Shown here one piece after another: positions 35,712-42,995 of a DNA stretch of 64,000 nt; the first letter of the stretch is position 1, and each line of letters starts with the position of its first letter. This DNA comes from Pseudomonas khorasanensis (GTDB taxonomy: Bacteria > Pseudomonadota > Gammaproteobacteria > Pseudomonadales > Pseudomonadaceae). Where the stretch lies: NCBI RefSeq assembly GCF_014268505.2, contig NZ_JABWQP020000009.1, forward strand, positions 124,001-188,000. Reading direction: 5' to 3'. The notes under the pieces are model-generated. The model was not told the DNA's origin. It saw only the letters and a list, made by a program, of their open reading frames with translations, and searched no databases. The position numbers were made by a program, and so were the translations under genes.

Positions 35712-35796
35712 GCGGATGTGGTGGAATTGGTAGACACACTGGATTTAGGTTCCAGCGCCGCGAGGCGTAAGAGTTCGAGTCTCTTCATCCGCACCA
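35712..35796 (+). tRNA. tRNA-Leu (anticodon TAG)
   Basis: 85 nt with a long variable arm and CCA. Acceptor GCGGATG pairs with CATCCGC; the 7-base loop TTTAGGT places TAG at 34-36, decoding CUA/CUG. Confidence 0.92.
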
Positions 35797-35873
35797 AATA
35801 AAGCTTCATTCGTGCCACGGCCCGATGAAGTTTCAACAAAGAAGTTTGTTTGGCTTTTTTGTTACGCAATATG

Positions 35874-35949
35874 GTGGGCGTAGCTCAGTTGGTAGAGCAC
35901 GGGATTGTGACTCCCGTTGTCGTGGGTTCGATCCCCATCGTCCACCCCA
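35874..35949 (+). tRNA. tRNA-His (anticodon GTG), copy 2
   Basis: Identical in sequence to copy 1, with the extra G at 35873. It occupies the place where E. coli-type argX-hisR-leuT clusters carry tRNA-Pro. Confidence 0.93.
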
Positions 35950-35956
35950 TATTTCG

Positions 35957-35988
35957 AAAGGCGCCAGATTTAACAGTCTGGCGCCTTT
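35957..35988 (+). terminator. Terminator at the end of the tRNA cluster
   Basis: The same stem as at 35662 but followed here by TTTTTTGTTTTT, a strong terminator. Confidence 0.9.
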
Positions 35989-36351
35989 TTTGTTTTTAGC
36001 GGTTTTGAACCCGGTATTAACCGGTTTCTGGTCGTGGGGCAGGGCGGTTCGTCGCATTTTCGGGTGTTGATCAGGCTGCGCTGCTTGTCATTCCTGTTTG
36101 ATGGAAATGGCCATTCTGGGCGCGTTTGTACTTCCCTTCTATATATAGAAGCGTTGAAGTGCAGCTCTGAAGCGATCGGTTGTATTCGCCTGTGGAGCGC
36201 ACCGCATTCGTGCGGCGGTCCCAATAAAATGCCTGCTGTTTTTTTACCCGTTTTCAGTAGGGTGACTTCTTGAGTTTGACCCACTAGAATGCATGCCCTT
36301 GATTCTGGGGTCGGAAACGGCCGGCTAACGTCTGTGCAACGAGGAATATCC
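35989..36351. other. Region upstream of tig
   Basis: A 363-bp stretch with no gene I can support. It holds a 16-bp palindrome CTTCTATATATAGAAG at 36136-36151 and a small hairpin CCGCA-TTCG-TGCGG at 36202-36215; either may matter for tig expression. Confidence 0.5.
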
Positions 36352-37662
36352 ATGCAAGTTTCTGTTGAAAATACTACTGCTCTCGAGCGCCGCATGAGCG
36401 TCACCGTGCCGGCTGAGCGCATCGAGACTCAGGTCAACAAGCGTCTGCAGCAGACTGCCCAAAAGGCCAAGATTGCTGGCTTCCGTCCAGGCAAAGTGCC
36501 AATGAGCGAAATCAAGCGCCGTTTCGGTGCTGATGCTCGTCAGGAAGCTGTTGGTGATGTTATCCAGTCGTCCTTCTACGAGGCGGTTGTCGAGCAGAAG
36601 CTGAACCCGGCGGGTTCGCCTTCGATCGAGCCAAAATCCCTCGAAGCAGGCAAGGACCTGGAATACGTTGCCGTATTCGAAGTGTTCCCTGAATTCACCG
36701 TCGCCGGTTTCGAAGGCATCACTGTTGAGCGCCTGAGCGCTGACGTCGCTGACGCTGATCTGGACAAGATGCTCGACATCCTGCGCAAGCAGAACACCCG
36801 TTTCGAAGTGGCTGATCGTGCCGCCAAGAACGAAGATCAACTGAACATCGATTTCGTTGGCAAGGTTGACGGCGAAGTGTTCGCTGGCGGCTCCGCCAAG
36901 GGTACTCAGCTGGTACTGGGTTCCGGCCGCATGATTCCGGGCTTCGAAGACGGTCTGGTTGGCGCCAAGGCCGGCGAAGAGCGCGTTCTGAACCTGACCT
37001 TCCCAGAGGACTATCAGAACCTGGACCTGGCTGGCAAAACCGCCGAGTTCACCGTGATCGTCAACACCGTGTCCGAGCCTAAGCTGCCTGAGCTGAACGA
37101 AGAGTTCTTCGCTCAATTCGGCATCAAGGAAAGCGGCATCGACGGTTTCCGCACCGAAGTTCGCAAGAACATGGAGCGTGAACTGCGTCAGGCGATCAAA
37201 TCCAAGGTCAAGAACCAGGTAATGGATGGTCTGCTGGCCACCAACCCGATCGAAGTGCCAAAGGCTCTGCTGTCCAACGAAGTTGACCGTCTGCGCGTGC
37301 AGGCTGTTCAGCAGTTCGGCGGCAACATCAAGCCAGACCAACTGCCGGCCGAGCTGTTCGAAGAGCAAGCCAAGCGCCGTGTAGTGCTGGGCCTGATCGT
37401 TGCTGAAGTGGTCAAGCAATTCGATCTGAAGCCTGACGAAGCTCGCGTTCGCGAAATGATTCAGGAAATGGCTTCCGCTTATCAGGAGCCAGAGCAGGTC
37501 GTGTCGTGGTACTACAAAAACGAGCAGCAGCTGAACGAAGTGCGTTCGGTTGTGCTGGAAGAACAAGTTGTGGATACTGTTCTGCAGAAAGCTAGTGTGA
37601 CCGACAAATCGGTCTCCTACGAAGAAGCAGTCAAGCCGGTAGAAGCTCCAGCAGCCGACTGA
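36352..37662 (+). CDS. tig: Trigger factor
   Basis: A 436-residue ribosome-associated chaperone and prolyl isomerase. The ribosome-binding signature GFRPGKVP is in the N-terminal domain, followed by the FKBP-type domain (around VDGEVFAGGSAKGTQLVLGS) and the helical C-terminal domain. ATG 36352 follows GAGGA; the frame extends upstream to 36289 but that is unlikely. First gene of the tig-clpP-clpX-lon block. Confidence 0.96.
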   Translation: MQVSVENTTALERRMSVTVPAERIETQVNKRLQQTAQKAKIAGFRPGKVPMSEIKRRFGADARQEAVGDVIQSSFYEAVVEQKLNPAGSPSIEPKSLEAGKDLEYVAVFEVFPEFTVAGFEGITVERLSADVADADLDKMLDILRKQNTRFEVADRAAKNEDQLNIDFVGKVDGEVFAGGSAKGTQLVLGSGRMIPGFEDGLVGAKAGEERVLNLTFPEDYQNLDLAGKTAEFTVIVNTVSEPKLPELNEEFFAQFGIKESGIDGFRTEVRKNMERELRQAIKSKVKNQVMDGLLATNPIEVPKALLSNEVDRLRVQAVQQFGGNIKPDQLPAELFEEQAKRRVVLGLIVAEVVKQFDLKPDEARVREMIQEMASAYQEPEQVVSWYYKNEQQLNEVRSVVLEEQVVDTVLQKASVTDKSVSYEEAVKPVEAPAAD

Positions 37663-37688
37663 TTGATTTTGCGTTAGAAGTGCACACC

Positions 37689-37714
37689 ATAAGCCAGCTC
37701 TCGAGCTGGCTTAT
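37689..37714 (+). promoter_or_regulatory. Hairpin in the tig-clpP gap
   Basis: Perfect 11-bp stem ATAAGCCAGCT / AGCTGGCTTAT with loop CTCG and no T tract. Probably not a full terminator; it could set the ratio of tig to clpP transcript. Confidence 0.55.
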
Positions 37715-37754
37715 GCGTATTCAAGACATAACTATTTGGGAGCGACTGCAGAGC

Positions 37755-38390
37755 ATGTTCCGTAATTCTTATATTCAGCAGAACTCTGATATCCAGGCCG
37801 CAGGCGGCCTGGTCCCGATGGTTGTAGAGCAGTCCGCTCGTGGCGAACGCGCCTACGACATCTACTCGCGCCTGCTCAAGGAGCGAGTGATCTTTCTGGT
37901 CGGCCCGGTAGAGGACTACATGGCCAACCTGATCTGTGCGCAACTGCTGTTCCTTGAAGCGGAAAACCCGGACAAGGACATCCATCTGTACATCAACTCG
38001 CCGGGCGGTTCGGTGACAGCAGGCATGTCGATCTACGACACCATGCAGTTCATCAAGCCGAACGTGTCGACTACCTGCATCGGTCAGGCGTGCAGCATGG
38101 GCGCATTCCTGCTCACCGCAGGTGCACCGGGCAAGCGTTTCTGCCTGCCGAACTCGCGCGTGATGATTCACCAGCCACTGGGCGGCTTCCAGGGCCAGGC
38201 GTCGGACATTGAAATCCACGCCAAGGAAATCCTCTTCATTCGCGAGCGTCTGAACACGCTGATGGCCAAGCACAGCGGCCGTACTCTGGAAGAAATCGAG
38301 CGCGATACCAATCGCGACAACTTCATGAGTGCCGAAGCTGCGAAGGAATACGGCCTGATCGACGAAGTGATCAACCAGCGTCCAGCTTAA
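37755..38390 (+). CDS. clpP: ATP-dependent Clp protease, proteolytic subunit
   Basis: A 211-residue serine protease that forms the ClpP barrel. The active-site Ser (GQACSMGAF), His (MIHQPLGGFQG) and Asp (EIERDTNRD) are present. ATG 37755 gives the standard N-terminus MFRNSYIQQNSDIQA. Works with ClpX, next in the operon. Confidence 0.96.
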   Translation: MFRNSYIQQNSDIQAAGGLVPMVVEQSARGERAYDIYSRLLKERVIFLVGPVEDYMANLICAQLLFLEAENPDKDIHLYINSPGGSVTAGMSIYDTMQFIKPNVSTTCIGQACSMGAFLLTAGAPGKRFCLPNSRVMIHQPLGGFQGQASDIEIHAKEILFIRERLNTLMAKHSGRTLEEIERDTNRDNFMSAEAAKEYGLIDEVINQRPA

Positions 38391-38412
38391 AATTAAGCAG
38401 CGCAAAACAGGC

Positions 38413-38455
38413 CTGATCGGCGAGTCCGATCAGCAGCGGGCTTGAAAAAGCCCGC
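38413..38455 (+). promoter_or_regulatory. Two tandem hairpins in the clpP-clpX gap
   Basis: CTGATCGG-CGAGT-CCGATCAG at 38413-38433 and GCGGGCTT-GAAA-AAGCCCGC at 38436-38455. Neither has a T tract, so attenuation, RNA stability or processing are more likely than termination. Confidence 0.55.
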
Positions 38456-38503
38456 AATAGCCTTCATCTTGTGTTGCAAGCCTATCGGATTTGGATCGAA
38501 CGA

Positions 38504-39787
38504 ATGACTGACACCCGCAACGGCGAGGACAACGGCAAGCTGCTCTATTGCTCCTTCTGTGGCAAAAGCCAGCATGAAGTGCGCAAATTGATTGCCGGCC
38601 CCTCGGTCTTTATCTGCGACGAGTGCGTCGACCTGTGCAATGACATCATCCGCGAGGAGGTGCAGGAAGCCCAGGCCGAAAGCAGCGCGCATAAATTGCC
38701 TTCGCCTAAAGAAATCAGCGGCATCCTTGACCAGTACGTCATCGGTCAGGAGCGCGCGAAAAAGGTTTTGGCCGTAGCGGTGTACAACCACTACAAGCGC
38801 CTTAACCAACGTGACAAAAAGGCTGACGACGTCGAACTCGGCAAGAGCAACATCCTGCTGATCGGCCCGACAGGCTCCGGTAAAACCCTGCTGGCCGAAA
38901 CATTGGCCCGCTTGCTTAACGTTCCGTTCACCATTGCCGACGCAACCACCCTCACCGAGGCCGGTTACGTGGGTGAAGACGTCGAGAACATCATTCAGAA
39001 GCTGCTGCAAAAGTGCGATTACGACGTAGAGAAAGCCCAGATGGGTATTGTCTACATCGACGAAATCGACAAGATTTCCCGCAAGTCCGATAACCCGTCG
39101 ATCACCCGGGATGTTTCCGGTGAAGGCGTGCAGCAGGCCTTGCTCAAGTTGATCGAAGGCACGGTCGCTTCGGTACCGCCGCAAGGTGGCCGCAAGCATC
39201 CGCAGCAGGAGTTCCTGCAGGTCGACACTCGTAACATCCTGTTCATCTGCGGCGGTGCGTTCTCCGGTCTGGAAAAGGTCATTCAGAATCGTTCCACCAA
39301 AGGCGGCATCGGCTTCAATGCCGAAGTGCGGAGCAAGGAAGAGGGCAAGAAAGTCGGTGAATCCCTGCGTGAAGTCGAACCTGACGATCTGGTCAAGTTC
39401 GGTCTGATCCCGGAATTCGTCGGTCGTCTGCCGGTCCTCGCGACGCTGGACGAGCTCGACGAGGCTGCGCTGATGCAGATCCTCACCGAGCCGAAAAACG
39501 CCCTGACAAAGCAGTATGCCAAGCTGTTCGAGATGGAAGGCGTAGATCTGGAATTCCGCTCCGACGCGCTGAAATCGGTCGCCAAGCGTGCACTGGAACG
39601 TAAAACCGGTGCTCGCGGCCTGCGTTCGATTCTCGAAGGCGTGTTGCTCGACACGATGTACGAAATCCCCTCGCAGTCCGAGGTGAGCAAAGTCGTCATC
39701 GATGAAAGCGTCATCGAGGGCAAGTCCAAGCCACTGTATATCTACGAAAACAGTGAGCCTGCGGCCAAGGCAGCGCCGGACGCGTAA
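38504..39787 (+). CDS. clpX: ATP-dependent Clp protease ATP-binding subunit ClpX
   Basis: A 427-residue AAA+ unfoldase. An N-terminal zinc-binding domain (CSFCGKSQ, CDECVDLC), Walker A (GPTGSGKT), Walker B (VYIDEIDKI) and the IGF loop that docks ClpP (GGIGFNAEVRS) are seen. ATG 38504 gives MTDTRNGEDNGKLLYCSFC. Confidence 0.97.
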   Translation: MTDTRNGEDNGKLLYCSFCGKSQHEVRKLIAGPSVFICDECVDLCNDIIREEVQEAQAESSAHKLPSPKEISGILDQYVIGQERAKKVLAVAVYNHYKRLNQRDKKADDVELGKSNILLIGPTGSGKTLLAETLARLLNVPFTIADATTLTEAGYVGEDVENIIQKLLQKCDYDVEKAQMGIVYIDEIDKISRKSDNPSITRDVSGEGVQQALLKLIEGTVASVPPQGGRKHPQQEFLQVDTRNILFICGGAFSGLEKVIQNRSTKGGIGFNAEVRSKEEGKKVGESLREVEPDDLVKFGLIPEFVGRLPVLATLDELDEAALMQILTEPKNALTKQYAKLFEMEGVDLEFRSDALKSVAKRALERKTGARGLRSILEGVLLDTMYEIPSQSEVSKVVIDESVIEGKSKPLYIYENSEPAAKAAPDA

Positions 39788-39810
39788 GTGTCCACCGCGC
39801 TGCAACAAGG

Positions 39811-39836
39811 AAGAGGCCTTCGGGCCTCTTTTTTTT
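39811..39836 (+). terminator. Terminator after clpX
   Basis: 8-bp stem AAGAGGCC / GGCCTCTT with a TTCG tetraloop and eight Ts. Confidence 0.92.
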
Positions 39837-39862
39837 ATGTCGTTTTTTACATCCGCTTTGCG

Positions 39863-39891
39863 CTTGTTTTTTTTCAAGGCAGCCCCCATCT
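39863..39891 (+). promoter_or_regulatory. Sigma-32-like heat-shock promoter for lon
   Basis: CTTGTTT, 14 bp, CCCCATCT closely fits the RpoH consensus (CTTGAAA-N13-15-CCCCATNT), ending 58 bp before the lon start and after the clpX terminator. Confidence 0.7.
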
Positions 39892-39949
39892 TGGTTTCAA
39901 GCTTAATTCCATCTGATTACGGCCATATGGCCGCCGTAGAGGCGAAATC

Positions 39950-42346
39950 ATGAAGACAACCATCGAATTGCCTCTCCTGCCATTGCGTGATGTCGTGGTT
40001 TATCCGCACATGGTTATCCCGCTGTTCGTGGGGCGCGAGAAATCCATCGAAGCCCTCGAGGCCGCGATGACGGGCGACAAGCAGATTCTGCTGCTGGCCC
40101 AGAGAAACCCGGCTGACGATGATCCGGGTGAAGAGGCTCTCTATCGCGTAGGTACCATCGCCACGGTTCTGCAGCTGCTGAAGCTGCCTGACGGCACCGT
40201 CAAGGTTCTGGTCGAAGGCGAGCAGCGCGGTACAGTGGAGCGCTTCAGCGAAGTCGACGGCCACTGCCGTGCCGAAGTCTCGCTCATCGAAGAAGTCGAT
40301 GCGGCCGAGCGCGAATCTGAAGTCTTCGTGCGCACGCTGCTGTCGCAGTTCGAACAATACGTCCAGCTGGGCAAGAAGGTCCCGGCTGAAGTCCTGTCAT
40401 CGCTCAACAGCATTGATGAGCCGGGACGCCTGGTCGACACCATGGCCGCGCACATGGCGCTGAAAATCGAGCAGAAGCAGGAAATTCTCGAAATCATTGA
40501 TCTGTCGGCGCGTGTCGAGCACGTTCTCGCGTTGCTGGATGCCGAGATCGATCTGCTGCAGGTTGAAAAGCGCATTCGCGGCCGCGTCAAGAAGCAAATG
40601 GAGCGCAGCCAGCGCGAGTACTACCTGAATGAGCAGATGAAGGCCATTCAGAAGGAGCTCGGCGACGGCGATGAAGGTCATAACGAGATCGAAGAGCTGA
40701 AGAAGCGCATCGATGCTGCCGGCCTGCCAAAAGACGCTCTGGCCAAGGCCACTGCGGAGCTGAACAAGCTCAAGCAAATGTCGCCAATGTCGGCTGAGGC
40801 CACCGTGGTGCGCTCCTACATCGACTGGCTGGTACAAGTGCCGTGGAAGGCGCAGAGCAAAGTGCGCCTCGACCTGGCCCGTGCAGAAGACATTCTCGAC
40901 GCCGATCACTACGGCCTCGAAGAGGTCAAGGAACGCATCCTTGAATACCTCGCTGTGCAAAAACGCGTGAAAAAGATTCGTGGCCCGGTGTTGTGCCTGG
41001 TCGGCCCGCCAGGTGTCGGTAAAACCTCGCTGGCGGAGTCGATTGCTCATGCCACCAATCGTAAATTCGTTCGTATGGCCTTGGGTGGCGTACGTGATGA
41101 AGCTGAGATTCGTGGCCACCGTCGGACTTACATTGGTTCGATGCCGGGAAGATTGATTCAAAAGATGACAAAGGTGGGCGTGCGTAACCCGCTGTTCCTG
41201 CTCGATGAAATCGACAAAATGGGCAGCGACATGCGTGGCGATCCAGCGTCGGCGTTGCTGGAAGTGCTCGATCCGGAGCAAAACCACAACTTCAACGATC
41301 ACTATCTGGAAGTCGATTACGACCTGTCCGATGTGATGTTCCTGTGCACCTCCAACTCGATGAACATCCCGCCAGCGTTGCTGGACCGGATGGAAGTCAT
41401 CCGTCTGCCGGGCTACACCGAAGACGAGAAGATCAACATCGCTGTTAAATACCTGTCGCCAAAACAGATCGCTGCGAACGGTCTGAAGAAGGGCGAGCTG
41501 GAGTTCGACGCGGAAGCGATCCGCGACATCATCCGTTACTACACCCGTGAAGCGGGCGTGCGTGGCCTTGAGCGACAGATCGCAAAAGTCTGCCGCAAGG
41601 CCGTCAAAGAGCATGCGATGGAAAAACGCTTCTCGGTGAAAGTGACAGCAGAGCTGCTCGAGCATTTCCTGGGTGTGCGCAAATTCCGCTACGGCCTGGC
41701 CGAGCAGCAGGATCAGGTTGGTCAGGTGACAGGCCTTGCGTGGACTCAGGTTGGTGGCGAGTTGCTCACCATTGAAGCCGCAGTGATTCCGGGCAAAGGT
41801 CAATTGATCAAGACCGGTTCGCTGGGCGATGTGATGGTCGAATCGATCACTGCCGCACAGACCGTCGTACGCAGCCGGGCGAAGAGCCTGGGCATTCCGC
41901 TGGACTTCCACGAGAAGCGCGACACCCACATTCACATGCCGGAAGGCGCGACGCCCAAAGACGGTCCTAGCGCTGGGGTGGGCATGTGCACGGCGCTGGT
42001 GTCGGCATTGACCGGTATTCCGGTGCGCGCCGATGTTGCCATGACCGGCGAAATCACCCTGCGTGGCCAGGTACTGGCGATCGGTGGTCTGAAAGAAAAA
42101 CTGCTGGCGGCTCATCGTGGCGGAATCAAGATTGTGATTATTCCGGAAGAGAATGTCCGCGATCTGAAGGAGATTCCTGACAATATCAAGCAGGATCTGC
42201 AGATCAAACCGGTTAAATGGATTGACGAGGTCCTGCAAATTGCGCTGCAATACGCGCCGGAGCCCTTGCCGGATGTGGCTCCGGAGATAGTTGCCAAGGA
42301 CGAAAAACGCGAGTCTGATGCTAAGGAAAGAATTAGCACGCATTAA
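39950..42346 (+). CDS. lon: ATP-dependent protease Lon
   Basis: A 798-residue AAA+ protease. N-terminal substrate-binding region, Walker A (GPPGVGKT), Walker B (FLLDEIDKM) and, in the C-terminal domain, the Ser of TPKDGPSAGVGM and the Lys of AIGGLKEKLLAAHRG, the Ser-Lys dyad. Degrades misfolded and short-lived regulators. ATG 39950 follows GAGGCGA. Confidence 0.97.
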   Translation: MKTTIELPLLPLRDVVVYPHMVIPLFVGREKSIEALEAAMTGDKQILLLAQRNPADDDPGEEALYRVGTIATVLQLLKLPDGTVKVLVEGEQRGTVERFSEVDGHCRAEVSLIEEVDAAERESEVFVRTLLSQFEQYVQLGKKVPAEVLSSLNSIDEPGRLVDTMAAHMALKIEQKQEILEIIDLSARVEHVLALLDAEIDLLQVEKRIRGRVKKQMERSQREYYLNEQMKAIQKELGDGDEGHNEIEELKKRIDAAGLPKDALAKATAELNKLKQMSPMSAEATVVRSYIDWLVQVPWKAQSKVRLDLARAEDILDADHYGLEEVKERILEYLAVQKRVKKIRGPVLCLVGPPGVGKTSLAESIAHATNRKFVRMALGGVRDEAEIRGHRRTYIGSMPGRLIQKMTKVGVRNPLFLLDEIDKMGSDMRGDPASALLEVLDPEQNHNFNDHYLEVDYDLSDVMFLCTSNSMNIPPALLDRMEVIRLPGYTEDEKINIAVKYLSPKQIAANGLKKGELEFDAEAIRDIIRYYTREAGVRGLERQIAKVCRKAVKEHAMEKRFSVKVTAELLEHFLGVRKFRYGLAEQQDQVGQVTGLAWTQVGGELLTIEAAVIPGKGQLIKTGSLGDVMVESITAAQTVVRSRAKSLGIPLDFHEKRDTHIHMPEGATPKDGPSAGVGMCTALVSALTGIPVRADVAMTGEITLRGQVLAIGGLKEKLLAAHRGGIKIVIIPEENVRDLKEIPDNIKQDLQIKPVKWIDEVLQIALQYAPEPLPDVAPEIVAKDEKRESDAKERISTH

Positions 42347-42370
42347 TACGTTTTAGCCTGGGGGGCTTTC

Positions 42371-42400
42371 CTTGACAGCATTTTAGAGCCCTTGTTATAA
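42371..42400 (+). promoter_or_regulatory. Promoter for hupB
   Basis: TTGACA, 18 bp, TATAAA is a strong sigma-70 promoter match in the gap upstream of hupB, ending 95 bp before it. Confidence 0.7.
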
Positions 42401-42495
42401 AGCGGCTCTTAAGTGTCTGTAGGCCATTCAGCACTCGTTTTTGCTTTCACCAAAAAACTTAGAAACATCTCAAAATAGATATAAGGGGACTTAGA

Positions 42496-42768
42496 GTGAA
42501 CAAGTCGGAACTGATTGATGCTATCGCTGCATCCGCTGATATCCCGAAAGCTGCTGCTGGCCGTGCGCTGGACGCTGTAATCGAATCCGTCACTGGCGCT
42601 CTGAAGGCTGGCGACTCTGTTGTTCTGGTTGGTTTCGGTACTTTCTCCGTGACTGATCGTCCGGCGCGTACCGGTCGTAACCCTCAGACCGGCAAGACTC
42701 TGGAAATCCCGGCTGCCAAGAAGCCAGGTTTCAAAGCCGGTAAAGCGCTGAAAGAAGCTGTTAACTAA
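42496..42768 (+). CDS. hupB: DNA-binding protein HU-beta
   Basis: A 90-residue nucleoid protein that binds and bends DNA. The HU pattern is complete, with GFGTFSVTDRPARTGRNPQT in the beta arms and FKAGKALKEAVN at the end. GTG at 42496 is the start (AAGGGGAC precedes). Confidence 0.96.
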   Translation: MNKSELIDAIAASADIPKAAAGRALDAVIESVTGALKAGDSVVLVGFGTFSVTDRPARTGRNPQTGKTLEIPAAKKPGFKAGKALKEAVN

Positions 42769-42818
42769 GTTTCCACGTTTTTACCCATCCGGGTCGGGGT
42801 CAAGCCTGACTTGGCAGC

Positions 42819-42894
42819 GGAGCGGTAGAGCAGGTCGCTGAAACAGGCGCCTGTAACGCCGGGATCGAGGGTTCGAGCCCTGTCCGCTCCGCCA
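42819..42894 (+). pseudogene. Degenerate tRNA-Asp-like element
   Basis: 76 nt with acceptor GGAGCGG pairing with CCGCTCC and an encoded CCA, and a TTCGAGC T-loop. It resembles the Pseudomonas tRNA-Asp, but the D arm (GAGCAGGTCG) and anticodon arm do not fold normally; aligned to tRNA-Asp the anticodon would read GTA in place of GTC and the T stem has mismatches. Probably a decayed duplicate. A terminator follows it. Confidence 0.7.
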
Positions 42895-42902
42895 GTTACG
42901 AG

Positions 42903-42926
42903 AAGGCGCATCCTCGGATGCGCCTT
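42903..42926 (+). terminator. Terminator after the tRNA-like element
   Basis: 11-bp stem AAGGCGCATCC / GGATGCGCCTT with a 2-nt centre and TCTTCT after it. Confidence 0.85.
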
Positions 42927-42995
42927 TCTTCTATCCGGATTCTACCCACGCTCCACGGTTGCCTAAATTGAAGTTCAACCGTTTCTGGGGGACGC

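Noticed and set aside
36034..36273. 79-codon frame upstream of tig
   Set aside because: No SD, no motif, and it spans the palindrome and hairpin.
40397..42343. 648-codon open frame antisense to lon
   Set aside because: High-GC third positions create long antisense frames; lon is certain and the frame has no family resemblance.
42819..42894. Functional tRNA-Asp
   Set aside because: D and anticodon arms do not fold and the anticodon position is altered.
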